Shown: positions 1 through 6,575 of the stretch, in pieces
Numbering within the stretch: position 1 is the first letter of the stretch
How the letters are laid out: the number at the start of each line of letters is the position of its first letter
NCBI GenBank assembly: GCA_015487755.1
Contig: WFPG01000255.1
Coordinates: 1 to 11,421 of the forward strand
Origin: Acidobacteriota bacterium
GTDB lineage: Bacteria > Acidobacteriota > Holophagae > Thermotomaculales > Thermotomaculaceae
DNA: 11,421 nucleotides
Reading direction: 5' to 3'
The notes under the pieces: generated by a model
What the model saw: only the letters and a program-made list of their open reading frames with translations
Told to the model about the DNA's origin: nothing
The model's database searches: none
Translations under genes and position numbers: made by a program

Positions 1-41
1 GAGACAGTAACCCCCCCTTTAAATTAAAATTCTGATAAATT

Positions 42-1019
42 CTATGCCAAAGTTGCCACCATTACCGCTTTGATTGTATGCATTCTGTTTTCAGCCTGGT
101 CAAAAACCTTTGAGTGCTTGCTTTCAAATACCTCTTCGGTAACCTCGCAAATTTCAGGAAATTTTTGAGCAAGTTCTGTTTCAGTATTGTGGAAAGCAGG
201 CAGGCAGTGAAGGAAGATTACATCGTCCCTTCCGGTTGCCTTTATAACATCCATATTTACCTGATAGGGTTTTAAAATCTTAATCCTTTCGGGGATTTTA
301 TCCTCTTCACCCATTGAAGCCCATACATCCGTATAAATTACCTGGCAACCTTTAACCCCCTCTTTTACATCCGGTGTGAAGGTTAGTTTTGCCCCTGTCT
401 CTTTTGCTATCTCTTTGCACTTTTCAATTAACCCTTTTTCAGGATACATGCTTTCAGGGGCAACTATTCTGAAATCCATTCCCATCTTTGCGGCGCCAAT
501 CATAAGGGAGTTTGCCATATTGTTTCTTCCGTCTCCCATATAAGCGAATTTAATTCCCTTCAAATAGCCGAAGTTTTCCTTAACGGTTAAAAAATCCGCT
601 AAAATCTGTGTCGGATGGAATTTATCGGTCAGCCCGTTCCACACAGGCACTCCTGCCCACTTTGCCAATTCTTCCACCGTTTCGTGTTGAAACCCTCTAA
701 ACTCAATGCCGTCAAACATTCTGCCTAAAACCCTTGCTGTGTCTTTAACAGTTTCTTTCTTTCCTAATTGAATATCCCCTTTCCCTAAGTATTCGGGATG
801 AGCACCTTCGTCAATGCAGGCAACGGTGAAAGCGCACCTTGTCCTTGTAGAAGGCTTTTCAAAGATTAAGGCAATGTTTTTGTGTTTTAAGGTTTCCCCG
901 TAAACACCGGCCTTTTTATTTGCCTTTAAAACAGAGGCAAGGTCTAAAAGATAATCTATCTCTTCAGGAGTGAAATCAAGAAGTGTTAAAAAGTTTCTTC
1001 CCTTTAAATTTACAGGCAT
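42..1019 (-). CDS. argF: Ornithine carbamoyltransferase
   Basis: Transfers the carbamoyl group of carbamoyl phosphate to ornithine, giving citrulline, in the cytoplasm; this is a step of arginine synthesis, or in reverse of the arginine deiminase route. The 325-residue protein is full length. The carbamoyl-phosphate loop STRTR is at residues 57-61, HPTQ at 135-138, the GDGRNN motif at 162-167, DVWASMGE with the ornithine-binding aspartate at 231-238, and HCLP with the catalytic cysteine at 271-274. The sequence style ([14 protein letters not shown], a tail rich in [13 protein letters not shown]) is that of the longer E. coli ArgF/ArgI and ArcB type rather than the roughly 305-residue anabolic type, so biosynthetic and catabolic roles cannot be told apart. 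The ATG follows an AGGGGG ribosome binding site. It is a single gene, divergent from the dehydrogenase at 1104; no other arg or arc gene is in the window. Confidence 0.97.
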   Translation of the reverse strand: MPVNLKGRNFLTLLDFTPEEIDYLLDLASVLKANKKAGVYGETLKHKNIALIFEKPSTRTRCAFTVACIDEGAHPEYLGKGDIQLGKKETVKDTARVLGRMFDGIEFRGFQHETVEELAKWAGVPVWNGLTDKFHPTQILADFLTVKENFGYLKGIKFAYMGDGRNNMANSLMIGAAKMGMDFRIVAPESMYPEKGLIEKCKEIAKETGAKLTFTPDVKEGVKGCQVIYTDVWASMGEEDKIPERIKILKPYQVNMDVIKATGRDDVIFLHCLPAFHNTETELAQKFPEICEVTEEVFESKHSKVFDQAENRMHTIKAVMVATLA

Positions 1020-1049
1020 GTTAAACCCCCTAAAAATTTTTACCTTTGA

Positions 1050-1058
1050 ATTATAACA
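1050..1058 (-). promoter_or_regulatory. Extended -10 promoter of argF
   Basis: On the minus strand the sequence reads TGTTATAAT: a perfect TATAAT (1050-1055) with an upstream TGT (1056-1058). No good -35 hexamer lies 16-18 bases upstream, as expected for an extended -10 promoter. It sits 30 bases before the argF start codon, so the leader would be only about 24 bases, which leaves no room for a riboswitch or attenuator. Confidence 0.6.
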
Positions 1059-1070
1059 GGGATTTTTTTA

Positions 1071-1079
1071 TGCAATAAT
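1071..1079 (+). promoter_or_regulatory. Probable extended -10 promoter of the SDR gene
   Basis: TGC followed by AATAAT, 24 bases before the ATG at 1104. The hexamer matches the -10 consensus at five of six places and carries the TGN extension seen before other genes here. It lies back to back with the argF promoter about 13 bases away, so the two promoters may compete. Confidence 0.4.
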
Positions 1080-1103
1080 AAAAAAAACGGGTAAGGAGGC
1101 TAT

Positions 1104-1850
1104 ATGTTCAATTTTGAAGGGAAAACCGCAATTGTAACAGGCGGAACAAGGGGTATAGGGCTTGAGGTGTCAAGGATTCTTGCAAAGTATGGAGCAAAGG
1201 TTGTCGCTTCTTACCGTTCAAACGATAAAGCCGCCGAAAAATTAAAAAAAGAGTTTAATAATATTGAGGTTTTCAAAGGGGATATTTCGGAAGTTGATAT
1301 TGCAAAGGGGCTGGTTGACTTTGCTTATGAAAAATTCGGAAGCCTTGACATACTCATAAACAATGCGGGGATATGGGATTACCTTTATGCTGGAAGTTTT
1401 GATGTAAAAACATGGGACAATATGATAAAAAACAACCTGCGCTCGGTTTACCTTGTAACAGATTACGCCGTATCAAAATGGCTGAAAGACGGAACAAAGG
1501 GAAGGATTGTCCATGTTTCCTCAACGGCGGGGCAGAGGGGGGAAGCGGAGCATGCCCACTATGCCGCAACAAAGGGGGCTATTATTGCCTACACAAAATC
1601 TCTCTCTTCCGAACTTGCGCCTAAGGGGATTATTACAAACTGCGTTGCCCCCGGCTGGGTTGATACTGAATTAAACGAAAAGCCCTTTGCGGGAGACGGA
1701 AAAGAGAAGATTAGAAAAACAATCCCCATAGGAAGAATTCCCAAGCCTATAGAAATTGCGTGGCCTATAGTCTTTCTTGCTTCAGATTTAGCCTCCGCCG
1801 TCTGCGGCGAGATATTCAATGTAAACGGCGGCAGTGTCTTATGTGGATGA
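1104..1850 (+). CDS. Short-chain dehydrogenase/reductase, FabG-like
   Basis: A classical SDR oxidoreductase of 248 residues, the usual family length. The cofactor motif TGGTRGIG is at 12-19, the acidic GD at 59-60, NNAG at 86-89, the catalytic asparagine region around N110/N111, serine at 139/140, the YxxxK pair at Y153 and K157, and PGWVDT at 183-188 where the family usually has PGxxxT. The C-terminal NxNGG segment is typical of FabG relatives. An arginine in the ASYRSN stretch (R38) after the second strand suggests NADP(H) preference; this is inference. The substrate is unknown: 3-oxoacyl-ACP reduction is possible, but no acpP, fabF or fabD lies nearby, so a specialised alcohol or sugar substrate is as likely. 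The ATG follows GTAAGGAGG. It is divergent from argF and lies 58 bases before the S41 protease gene. Confidence 0.93.
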   Translation: MFNFEGKTAIVTGGTRGIGLEVSRILAKYGAKVVASYRSNDKAAEKLKKEFNNIEVFKGDISEVDIAKGLVDFAYEKFGSLDILINNAGIWDYLYAGSFDVKTWDNMIKNNLRSVYLVTDYAVSKWLKDGTKGRIVHVSSTAGQRGEAEHAHYAATKGAIIAYTKSLSSELAPKGIITNCVAPGWVDTELNEKPFAGDGKEKIRKTIPIGRIPKPIEIAWPIVFLASDLASAVCGEIFNVNGGSVLCG

Positions 1851-1861
1851 ATTTTTGTCCC

Positions 1862-1870
1862 TGATAGTAT
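1862..1870 (+). promoter_or_regulatory. Possible extended -10 promoter of the S41 gene
   Basis: TGA followed by TAGTAT, 38 bases before the GTG at 1909, in the 58-base gap after the dehydrogenase. The hexamer matches consensus at four of six places. Read-through from the upstream gene is an alternative, since no clear terminator separates them. Confidence 0.3.
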
Positions 1871-1894
1871 ATAAGTTTGTTTTTTAATATTATC

Positions 1895-1903
1895 AAAGGG
1901 AGG
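1895..1903 (+). promoter_or_regulatory. Ribosome binding site deciding a GTG start
   Basis: AAAGGGAGG, five bases before GTG at 1909. The overlapping ATG at 1907 is followed directly by TGA and cannot be used. The next ATG (1921) would be 18 bases from this site and would remove the two lysines that begin the signal peptide, so GTG is preferred. Confidence 0.75.
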
Positions 1904-1908
1904 CTAAT

Positions 1909-3771
1909 GTGAAAAAGTATATGTTTTTTGTTTTTTTCTTTTTTCTTATTTTTATAAACTCGCATGCCAGAGAGATTGCATATCTGGCAGAGAATATGCA
2001 ATTTGATTGTGATAAGGCTGTATTGGATTTTCCCGAAACAATGCCGAAAGAAAAAATTAACAGAATGAAGAATTATCTATACTCCAGGGGAATTGACAAA
2101 GTCTATAGCATAAAAGATTTAAAACCTGAAGATTCGCAATGTTTTGTAATTGTGTACAAAATTTACGACACCGAAAATGACAGTTTAAAACGATTTTTTG
2201 ATTTGCCTTCAAACATTGTTTTTAGCAAGAAAAAGATTGTATTCGGAGATATAATAAAGGAAAAAGGGGACAATTTGTCTGGTGTTTTCAGGATTAAAGG
2301 TGGTTGCCTTTTTGTTGCGGATGATATTGATAATTTTTGTGACTTTAGATATTTGTATGCGCAAAAATCTGCCTATATCTTTGATAATAAGGTATTCAAA
2401 AATAGTTATGTGTACGACTCTTCTTATTCGTATTTGAACTGTGAAATTCCCGTTTTTATGGCGATTAAGGATTTGGATTACTATTTTAAAAGTTTAAAAG
2501 AGATACACCCGATTCTATTAAATAATAAGAATGTGCTACAGTTTATCTATCTTGAAGAAGATGCTTTTGCAGATTTGACTAAAAATTCACATAACGGCTC
2601 TATCAGGATTAAAGATTTTATGAGAATATTGTGTGAAACAGCGGCATTTTTTAACGACGGCCATACTTATATTGCCACCTATTATTATAAGCCGAATAAC
2701 AACAATTCAAAAGGTTGCGGTTTCCCACCGTTTTTTCTTGATTATAGAAGCGGTGATTTTTATATTTCAAATGTTTTATTAACAAAATTAGATAAAAAGT
2801 TTATAGGGGCAAAGATACTAAAATTAAACGGTGAAGCACCTTTAGAGTTTTTTAGCCCGATTTTTGATTTGTGCAGTGCAGAAACTATCAGTTACAAAGT
2901 GAAATATTTCTGTTATGAACAGTTTTTTCTTTATAGCCTGTCAAACATTTTCAAGGAAAACCAGAAGTTAAAGGTTGAAACTTCAGAAGGAAAATTTATT
3001 GTAAATTGTGTTGATGCTAATACTTTTAAATTGATAAATAAGCCTTATGAGCCTAATAAAAAGGGGATTCAAACCGCTTTTTACCAAAATGGGGAAATAG
3101 GCTATTTTTTTCTCCCTGGATTTAGAAATAATTATAAATTCAGGGAAAAGGTTAAGGACTTTATGAAAGAGGTTTTTAAGAAAAAATCAAAGGCTATAAT
3201 TATAGACATAAGGGATAATCCTGGAGGAGATTCAAATTTTGCTGAATTTCTCCTTTCATTTTTAGCAGATAAGCCTTTTAAGATGTATTCTGCAATTGAA
3301 GGGAAAAACTCACCTCAACTCATTAAAGATTATTATCCCTTTATTGAAAAGGAATTTGGAATAAGCAGAACTTCTGAATTTTCAAAAATCAGAGAGTATA
3401 AACCTTATAATGGGTTAAAACCCTTCAAAGGCAAGGTGTATATTCTTATTAACAAAGGGGTTTTTTCTACCGCAACAGATTTTTCTGCTGTGGTTCAGGA
3501 TTATAAATTAGGTAAATTGATAGGGTATGAAACAGGCGGTTTGCCTTCATCTTTTGGTAATTGCGTTATGGTAACCCTCCCTTTTTCAGGTATAAAATGC
3601 GCTATATCGGCTAAAAAATATTACCGTGCAAAATACACCCCCGAAAATGCAGATAGAGGGGTAATTCCCGATGTGCCTTTGAATGAAGAGAAGTTAAAGC
3701 CATACAAAAATGACAAAGACCCGTTTCTTTCATTTGTGCTTGATTATGTGAAAGGGGATTTGAAAAAATAG
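1909..3771 (+). CDS. Secreted S41-family serine protease
   Basis: A 620-residue exported protein. Residues 1-20 form a signal peptide (two lysines, a phenylalanine-rich core, cleavage likely after SHA at 18-20). Residues about 20-180 match nothing I recognise and contain several cysteines (34, 78, 133, 144, 178). From about 185 the S41 pattern begins: a helix ending in EIHP (198-201), then NDGHT (249-253), whose histidine matches the catalytic histidine of tricorn-like members. The protease core has DIRDNPGG (433-440), the nucleophile motif FSTAT with Ser520, and ETGG (541-544), ending with GVIPDVPL (584-591). No catalytic lysine pattern of the Ctp/Prc type is clear, so a Ser-His arrangement is more likely; this is inference. 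The gene is AT-richer than its neighbours: hand-counted lines give about 28-30% GC, against above 50% in lines of the flanking genes. The substrate is unknown. Confidence 0.88.
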   Translation: MKKYMFFVFFFFLIFINSHAREIAYLAENMQFDCDKAVLDFPETMPKEKINRMKNYLYSRGIDKVYSIKDLKPEDSQCFVIVYKIYDTENDSLKRFFDLPSNIVFSKKKIVFGDIIKEKGDNLSGVFRIKGGCLFVADDIDNFCDFRYLYAQKSAYIFDNKVFKNSYVYDSSYSYLNCEIPVFMAIKDLDYYFKSLKEIHPILLNNKNVLQFIYLEEDAFADLTKNSHNGSIRIKDFMRILCETAAFFNDGHTYIATYYYKPNNNNSKGCGFPPFFLDYRSGDFYISNVLLTKLDKKFIGAKILKLNGEAPLEFFSPIFDLCSAETISYKVKYFCYEQFFLYSLSNIFKENQKLKVETSEGKFIVNCVDANTFKLINKPYEPNKKGIQTAFYQNGEIGYFFLPGFRNNYKFREKVKDFMKEVFKKKSKAIIIDIRDNPGGDSNFAEFLLSFLADKPFKMYSAIEGKNSPQLIKDYYPFIEKEFGISRTSEFSKIREYKPYNGLKPFKGKVYILINKGVFSTATDFSAVVQDYKLGKLIGYETGGLPSSFGNCVMVTLPFSGIKCAISAKKYYRAKYTPENADRGVIPDVPLNEEKLKPYKNDKDPFLSFVLDYVKGDLKK

Positions 3772-3811
3772 TTTTTTAAATCGGCAATAGTAAAAAAACC
3801 AGTAATTTTTA

Positions 3812-3820
3812 TGGTATCCT
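3812..3820 (+). promoter_or_regulatory. Probable extended -10 promoter of the serine dehydratase gene
   Basis: TGG followed by TATCCT, only 18 bases before the ATG at 3839; transcription would start near 3827, just ahead of the AAAGGGGG ribosome binding site. The same ATGGTA core occurs before the genes at 6340 and 8686. No convincing -35 hexamer is present: an A-run occupies the place. Confidence 0.4.
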
Positions 3821-3838
3821 TCCTTTAAAGGGGGAATT

Positions 3839-5071
3839 ATGGAATCTATAAGGGAAATTTACAGAATTGGGCACGGGCCTTCGTCGTCCCACACAATGGG
3901 ACCGCTGTTTGCTGCCGAAAGGTTTGTGTCAATGTGTGAACAATGCGAGTTTATTAAGGTAAGTTTATACGGAAGCCTTGCATTGACAGGCAAAGGCCAC
4001 TTTACAGATATAGCCTTAATTGATTTTTTCACATCAATTAACAAGAAGGTTGAGATTGAATGGAGGCCTGAAGAGTATCTGCCCCGTCACCCTAACGGAA
4101 TGAGGTTTGAGGGGTTTGATAAAAACTATAAAACTTTGAAAGAATGGATTGTATATTCTGTCGGCGGCGGGGCAATAAAAGACGAAAAGGATTTTGACAA
4201 CCCCCCTCAATCAATTTACCCTTTGACAAATATGGACGACATACTTGATTGGTGTGAAAGCAAGGGGGCAACCTTGTGGGAGTATGTTGAGCAGTATGAA
4301 GGCAGGGAGATATGGGATTACCTTGAAAAGGTGTGGGACACAATGGTTGACGCAATAATGCGAGGCTTAAAGCACGAGGGCACCCTGCCGGGGGAATTGC
4401 ACCTGCAGAGAAAGGCTGCCTCTTACTTTATGAAGTCAAAGAATTCAGGGCTTTTCTTAAAGTCTTTCGGGCTTGTTGCGTCCTATGCTTTAGCGGTGGC
4501 GGAAGAAAATGCGGCTGCCGGCATTGTTGTTACAGCCCCCACATGCGGCTCGTCGGGGGTTTTGCCCGGTGTTTTGTACTTTCTAAAAAAATACCACAAG
4601 ATTGACAAAGAGAGGATTTTAAAAGCACTTGCCACTGCAGGGTTAATTGGAAACCTTGTTAAGGAAAACGCATCCATATCAGGCGCTGAAGTAGGGTGTC
4701 AGGGAGAGGTAGGCACAGCCTGTGCAATGGCTTCAGCGGCGGCAACTCAACTTCTTGGCGGCACTGTCGCACAGATTGAGTATGCCGCAGAGATGGGAAT
4801 GGAGCACCATTTAGGTTTAACATGCGACCCTGTTGGCGGTTATGTTCAGATTCCCTGCATTGAGAGAAACGCCTTTGCGGCGGGAAGGGCGTTGCAGTGC
4901 GCAACCTATTCCCTCTTTTCAGACGGAAGGCATAGAATAAGTTTTGACGAGGTTGTAATTACAATGAAGGAAACGGGGTTAAGCCTTCCTTCCTGTTACA
5001 AGGAAACGGGAACATGCGGGCTTGCAAAACACTGGCTTGACAGCGAGAAAAAAAAGAACGGCAAAAAATAG
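3839..5071 (+). CDS. sdaA: L-serine dehydratase, iron-sulfur type, single chain
   Basis: Deaminates L-serine to pyruvate and ammonia with a [4Fe-4S] cluster, in the cytoplasm. Both parts of the single-chain enzyme are present: an N-terminal beta domain with IGHGPSSSHTMGP (10-22) and GKGHFTD (51-57), and a C-terminal alpha domain from about 185 with APTCGSSG (233-240), GCQGEVG (286-292), LTCDPVGG (327-334) and the ending YKETGTCGLA (387-396). Cys287, Cys329 and Cys340 are spaced 42 and 11 apart, the same as the three main cluster ligands I recall for the Legionella enzyme (343, 385, 396). The C-terminal cysteine that gives the fourth ligand there is absent: the tail ends in a lysine-rich stretch. 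At 410 residues it is somewhat shorter than the E. coli enzymes (about 454). The ATG follows AAAGGGGG. It appears monocistronic and converges on the PIN gene. Confidence 0.95.
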   Translation: MESIREIYRIGHGPSSSHTMGPLFAAERFVSMCEQCEFIKVSLYGSLALTGKGHFTDIALIDFFTSINKKVEIEWRPEEYLPRHPNGMRFEGFDKNYKTLKEWIVYSVGGGAIKDEKDFDNPPQSIYPLTNMDDILDWCESKGATLWEYVEQYEGREIWDYLEKVWDTMVDAIMRGLKHEGTLPGELHLQRKAASYFMKSKNSGLFLKSFGLVASYALAVAEENAAAGIVVTAPTCGSSGVLPGVLYFLKKYHKIDKERILKALATAGLIGNLVKENASISGAEVGCQGEVGTACAMASAAATQLLGGTVAQIEYAAEMGMEHHLGLTCDPVGGYVQIPCIERNAFAAGRALQCATYSLFSDGRHRISFDEVVITMKETGLSLPSCYKETGTCGLAKHWLDSEKKKNGKK

Positions 5072-5096
5072 AAATTATGAATAGTTAAGTTCTTTT
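5052..5096 (-). terminator. Weak hairpin between convergent sdaA and PIN genes
   Basis: AAAAGAAC (5052-5059) and GTTCTTTT (5089-5096) form an eight-base stem around a 29-base loop. Read on the minus strand, the stem runs straight into further Ts that are the complement of the AAA/AAG lysine codons at the sdaA tail, so it could end the elbB-PIN transcript. The stem is AT-rich and the loop long, so this is a tentative call. Confidence 0.3.
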
Positions 5097-5108
5097 AAAT
5101 AAACCTCT

Positions 5109-5567
5109 TCAAAACCATTCGGGGGCGAAGTTTCTGTCAAAGAAACTCCATGCAAGGTTTATCACCTTGTCCGAATAGTAGCCGATGTTGTGTATTCTTT
5201 CAAAGAGTATGATAGCAGTTTCTTTGTGGATAATCTCATTCAGGTATAAAAAAGCGGGAATTGCTATTGCGGAAGTGTACAATTTGTTGTGGTGCTCGGC
5301 GTATTCAAGTAGTTTTAAATCGTCTGAAAGCAAGGCGTAATTTAAGTTTCTAATAATCAAACTTTGAATGCTCTTGTCTCCTACTGATTTTGTGTTTCTC
5401 CATTTAATATTATTGAACCACTCTTTTGCTTCAGATTTTTCCTCAAACTCGTCTCTGATAGACACGGTGGAGATAAGGGGGACATGGGAAGCAAGTACCC
5501 CCATTGCCCCTGCCTTATCAAGGATTATCATTGAACTTGCGTCTATAACGAAACCTTTAATTTCCAT
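5109..5567 (-). CDS. PIN-domain-like protein
   Basis: A 152-residue soluble protein with the layout of a PIN-type metal-dependent ribonuclease. VIDASSMIIL at 7-16 supplies the first aspartate (D9) after a hydrophobic strand; an acidic position follows at E40 in SIRDEF; LLSDDLKLLEYAE at 79-91 supplies D82/D83, as in the TxD segment of PIN proteins. A fourth acidic residue is not obvious. It resembles the DUF3368/VapC-like group, but no antitoxin-like DNA-binding gene precedes it: the gene upstream in its operon is elbB. The start overlaps the elbB stop by one base (TGATG) and has only a poor ribosome binding site, so translation probably depends on ribosomes finishing elbB. A stand-alone nuclease, an RNA-binding protein, or a toxin whose antitoxin has been lost are all possible. 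The family call is fairly firm, the function is not. Confidence 0.65.
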   Translation of the reverse strand: MEIKGFVIDASSMIILDKAGAMGVLASHVPLISTVSIRDEFEEKSEAKEWFNNIKWRNTKSVGDKSIQSLIIRNLNYALLSDDLKLLEYAEHHNKLYTSAIAIPAFLYLNEIIHKETAIILFERIHNIGYYSDKVINLAWSFFDRNFAPEWF

Positions 5568-6226
5568 CAGCCTATAAGTTTCATCAATGCATCAACCATA
5601 TTGGAGATTCCCGCATGGACTTCGGAAATCCTTTTCCCTAACATATATGCGGGGGTTGATATTATTTTGTTTTTTTCGTCAACATGGAACCCGTCAACAG
5701 GGCATACAAAATGTTTGCCCCCCATAGCCTCAATTGCCTTGGCGGTTGTTTCGTCGTTTCCTATTGTTAATTCGGGGTTTATATCCCCCAGTGCAGCGGC
5801 TACTACCGCAGGCGCAATGCAAACGGCTGCTATAGGCTTTCCCTGTTTGTGCACTTCCCTTAAAAGCCTTGCGACAGAGGGGTCAACTTCTGCCTTTTCC
5901 CCTTTCACAGCAAAGTTTGACAGGTTTTTGGCGGCACCGAAACCGCCCGGCATTACCAATGCATCTAATTCCTCTGCCTTAACATCGTCTATGTTTTTAA
6001 TCTCCCCTCTGGCTATCCTTGCGGACTCTACAAGAACATTCCTTGTTTCCCCTTTGGACTCTTCCCCGGTCAGGTGGTTTATAACATGCATTTGCGGTTT
6101 GTCCGGCGCCATAATAACCATTTCGCAGCCTCTTTTGTCCAATTCAAGCATGGTTAAAACCGCTTCGTGTATTTCCGCACCGTCAAAAACTCCGCATCCT
6201 GAAAGAATTACTCCCACTTTAGGCAT
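5567..6226 (-). CDS. elbB: ElbB/ES1-family glyoxalase (DJ-1-like)
   Basis: A 219-residue protein matching E. coli ElbB almost end to end, which has been called an isoprenoid-biosynthesis protein with amidotransferase-like domain and shown to have glyoxalase activity. The N-terminus reads GVILSGCGVFDGAEIHEAV (5-23) with the conserved glutamate at 18; INHLTGE is at 49-55, TRNVL at 61-65, MPGGFGAAKNLSNFA at 92-106, and the nucleophile elbow AVCIAPA at 134-140 with Cys136. CPVD is at 175-178 and TPAYML at 191-196. It probably detoxifies small reactive carbonyls or repairs glycated molecules in the cytoplasm; the true substrate is not established. The ATG follows ACGGAGGA. It is the first gene of a two-gene unit with the PIN protein and is divergent from the small membrane protein at 6340. 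Confidence 0.93.
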   Translation of the reverse strand: MPKVGVILSGCGVFDGAEIHEAVLTMLELDKRGCEMVIMAPDKPQMHVINHLTGEESKGETRNVLVESARIARGEIKNIDDVKAEELDALVMPGGFGAAKNLSNFAVKGEKAEVDPSVARLLREVHKQGKPIAAVCIAPAVVAAALGDINPELTIGNDETTAKAIEAMGGKHFVCPVDGFHVDEKNKIISTPAYMLGKRISEVHAGISNMVDALMKLIG

Positions 6227-6258
6227 AATTTCCTCCGTTTTTTAGATGATTCTTTATT

Positions 6259-6267
6259 ATTATAACA
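6259..6267 (-). promoter_or_regulatory. Extended -10 promoter of elbB
   Basis: Minus-strand TGTTATAAT, identical over all nine bases to the element before argF, 32 bases ahead of the elbB start codon. A weak TTTATC lies 17 bases further upstream. The promoter shares the 113-base divergent gap with that of the gene at 6340. Confidence 0.6.
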
Positions 6268-6311
6268 AAAAATCAAAGAAAGATAAAGGTTGCGCAGTAT
6301 TGTGCCCTTAA

Positions 6312-6320
6312 TGGTAAAAT
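6312..6320 (+). promoter_or_regulatory. Extended -10 promoter of the small membrane protein gene
   Basis: TGGTAAAAT, 19 bases before the ATG at 6340, so the leader would be about 12 bases. A TTGCGC at 6290-6295 is a possible -35 element, with a long 19-base spacer. The same nine bases precede the gene at 8686. Confidence 0.5.
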
Positions 6321-6339
6321 ATGTAACACGGAGGGTGAT

Positions 6340-6561
6340 ATGAAAAAGTACTTAATAATCTATCTGGTTGTGTTTTTTATAGGGTTTCTTTTATGGAGCG
6401 GGCTTTACTATGTTTACACCGCTTCAATTTTAGGGGTTGCGAAGTTTAGAATAGATTTCGGAATAAGGGCAGGGCTTGTGCTGGGAATTTCAATAACAGG
6501 CTTGATTTATTGGCGGGATATGGAAAAAAAGGAAGATGAAAAAAAAGAAGGGGGGAAATAA
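6340..6561 (+). CDS. Small two-helix membrane protein, unknown
   Basis: A 73-residue protein that I do not recognise. Residues 4-26 form a hydrophobic helix with aromatic residues, residues about 42-58 form a second one containing GLVLGISITG, and the tail from 59 is highly charged (WRDMEKKEDEKKEGGK). The positive residues before helix 1 and the charged tail after helix 2 suggest both ends face the cytoplasm. The coding call is supported by a strong ribosome binding site (CGGAGGG), its own promoter-like element, and the hydrophobic-charged pattern. It is transcribed alone: elbB diverges upstream and the M1-like gene converges downstream. The stop codon sits in the loop of the hairpin at 6548-6570, and the lysine codons of the tail supply the T-run for the opposite strand. 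Confidence 0.75.
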   Translation: MKKYLIIYLVVFFIGFLLWSGLYYVYTASILGVAKFRIDFGIRAGLVLGISITGLIYWRDMEKKEDEKKEGGK

Positions 6562-6570
6562 TCCCCCCTT
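6548..6570 (-). terminator. G6/C6 terminator hairpin shared by convergent genes
   Basis: AAGGGGGG (6548-6555) pairs fully with CCCCCCTT (6563-6570) around a seven-base loop that includes the TAA stop of the small membrane protein gene. Read on the minus strand it lies just after the stop of the M1-like gene (6576) and is followed by a T-rich stretch complementary to the lysine codons of the converging gene, a good intrinsic terminator. Read on the plus strand the downstream stretch is TTAAAG, a poor U-tract, so termination in that direction is less sure. Confidence 0.75.
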
Positions 6571-6575
6571 AAAGT

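Noticed and set aside
8..20. TAA-C7-TTT at the left edge, resembling the right half of the 6548-6570 hairpin
   Set aside because: The matching G-run, if any, lies outside the window, so no hairpin can be shown.
1796..1809. Perfect hairpin CGCCG-TCTG-CGGCG near the end of the dehydrogenase gene
   Set aside because: It lies inside conserved coding sequence and no T-run follows, so it is not called a terminator.
3822..3831. Palindrome CCTTTAAAGG overlapping the ribosome binding site of sdaA
   Set aside because: Ten AT-rich symmetric bases can occur by chance, and the predicted transcript starts inside it, so an operator or RNA hairpin is not supported.
5109..6226. VapBC toxin-antitoxin pair
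   Set aside because: The gene before the PIN protein is ElbB, not an AbrB, RHH or Phd-like antitoxin; no such small gene is seen on either side.
5601..6245. A 214-residue open frame on the plus strand, opposite elbB
   Set aside because: It is antisense to a clear, conserved ElbB frame, has no family pattern and no suitable ribosome binding site.
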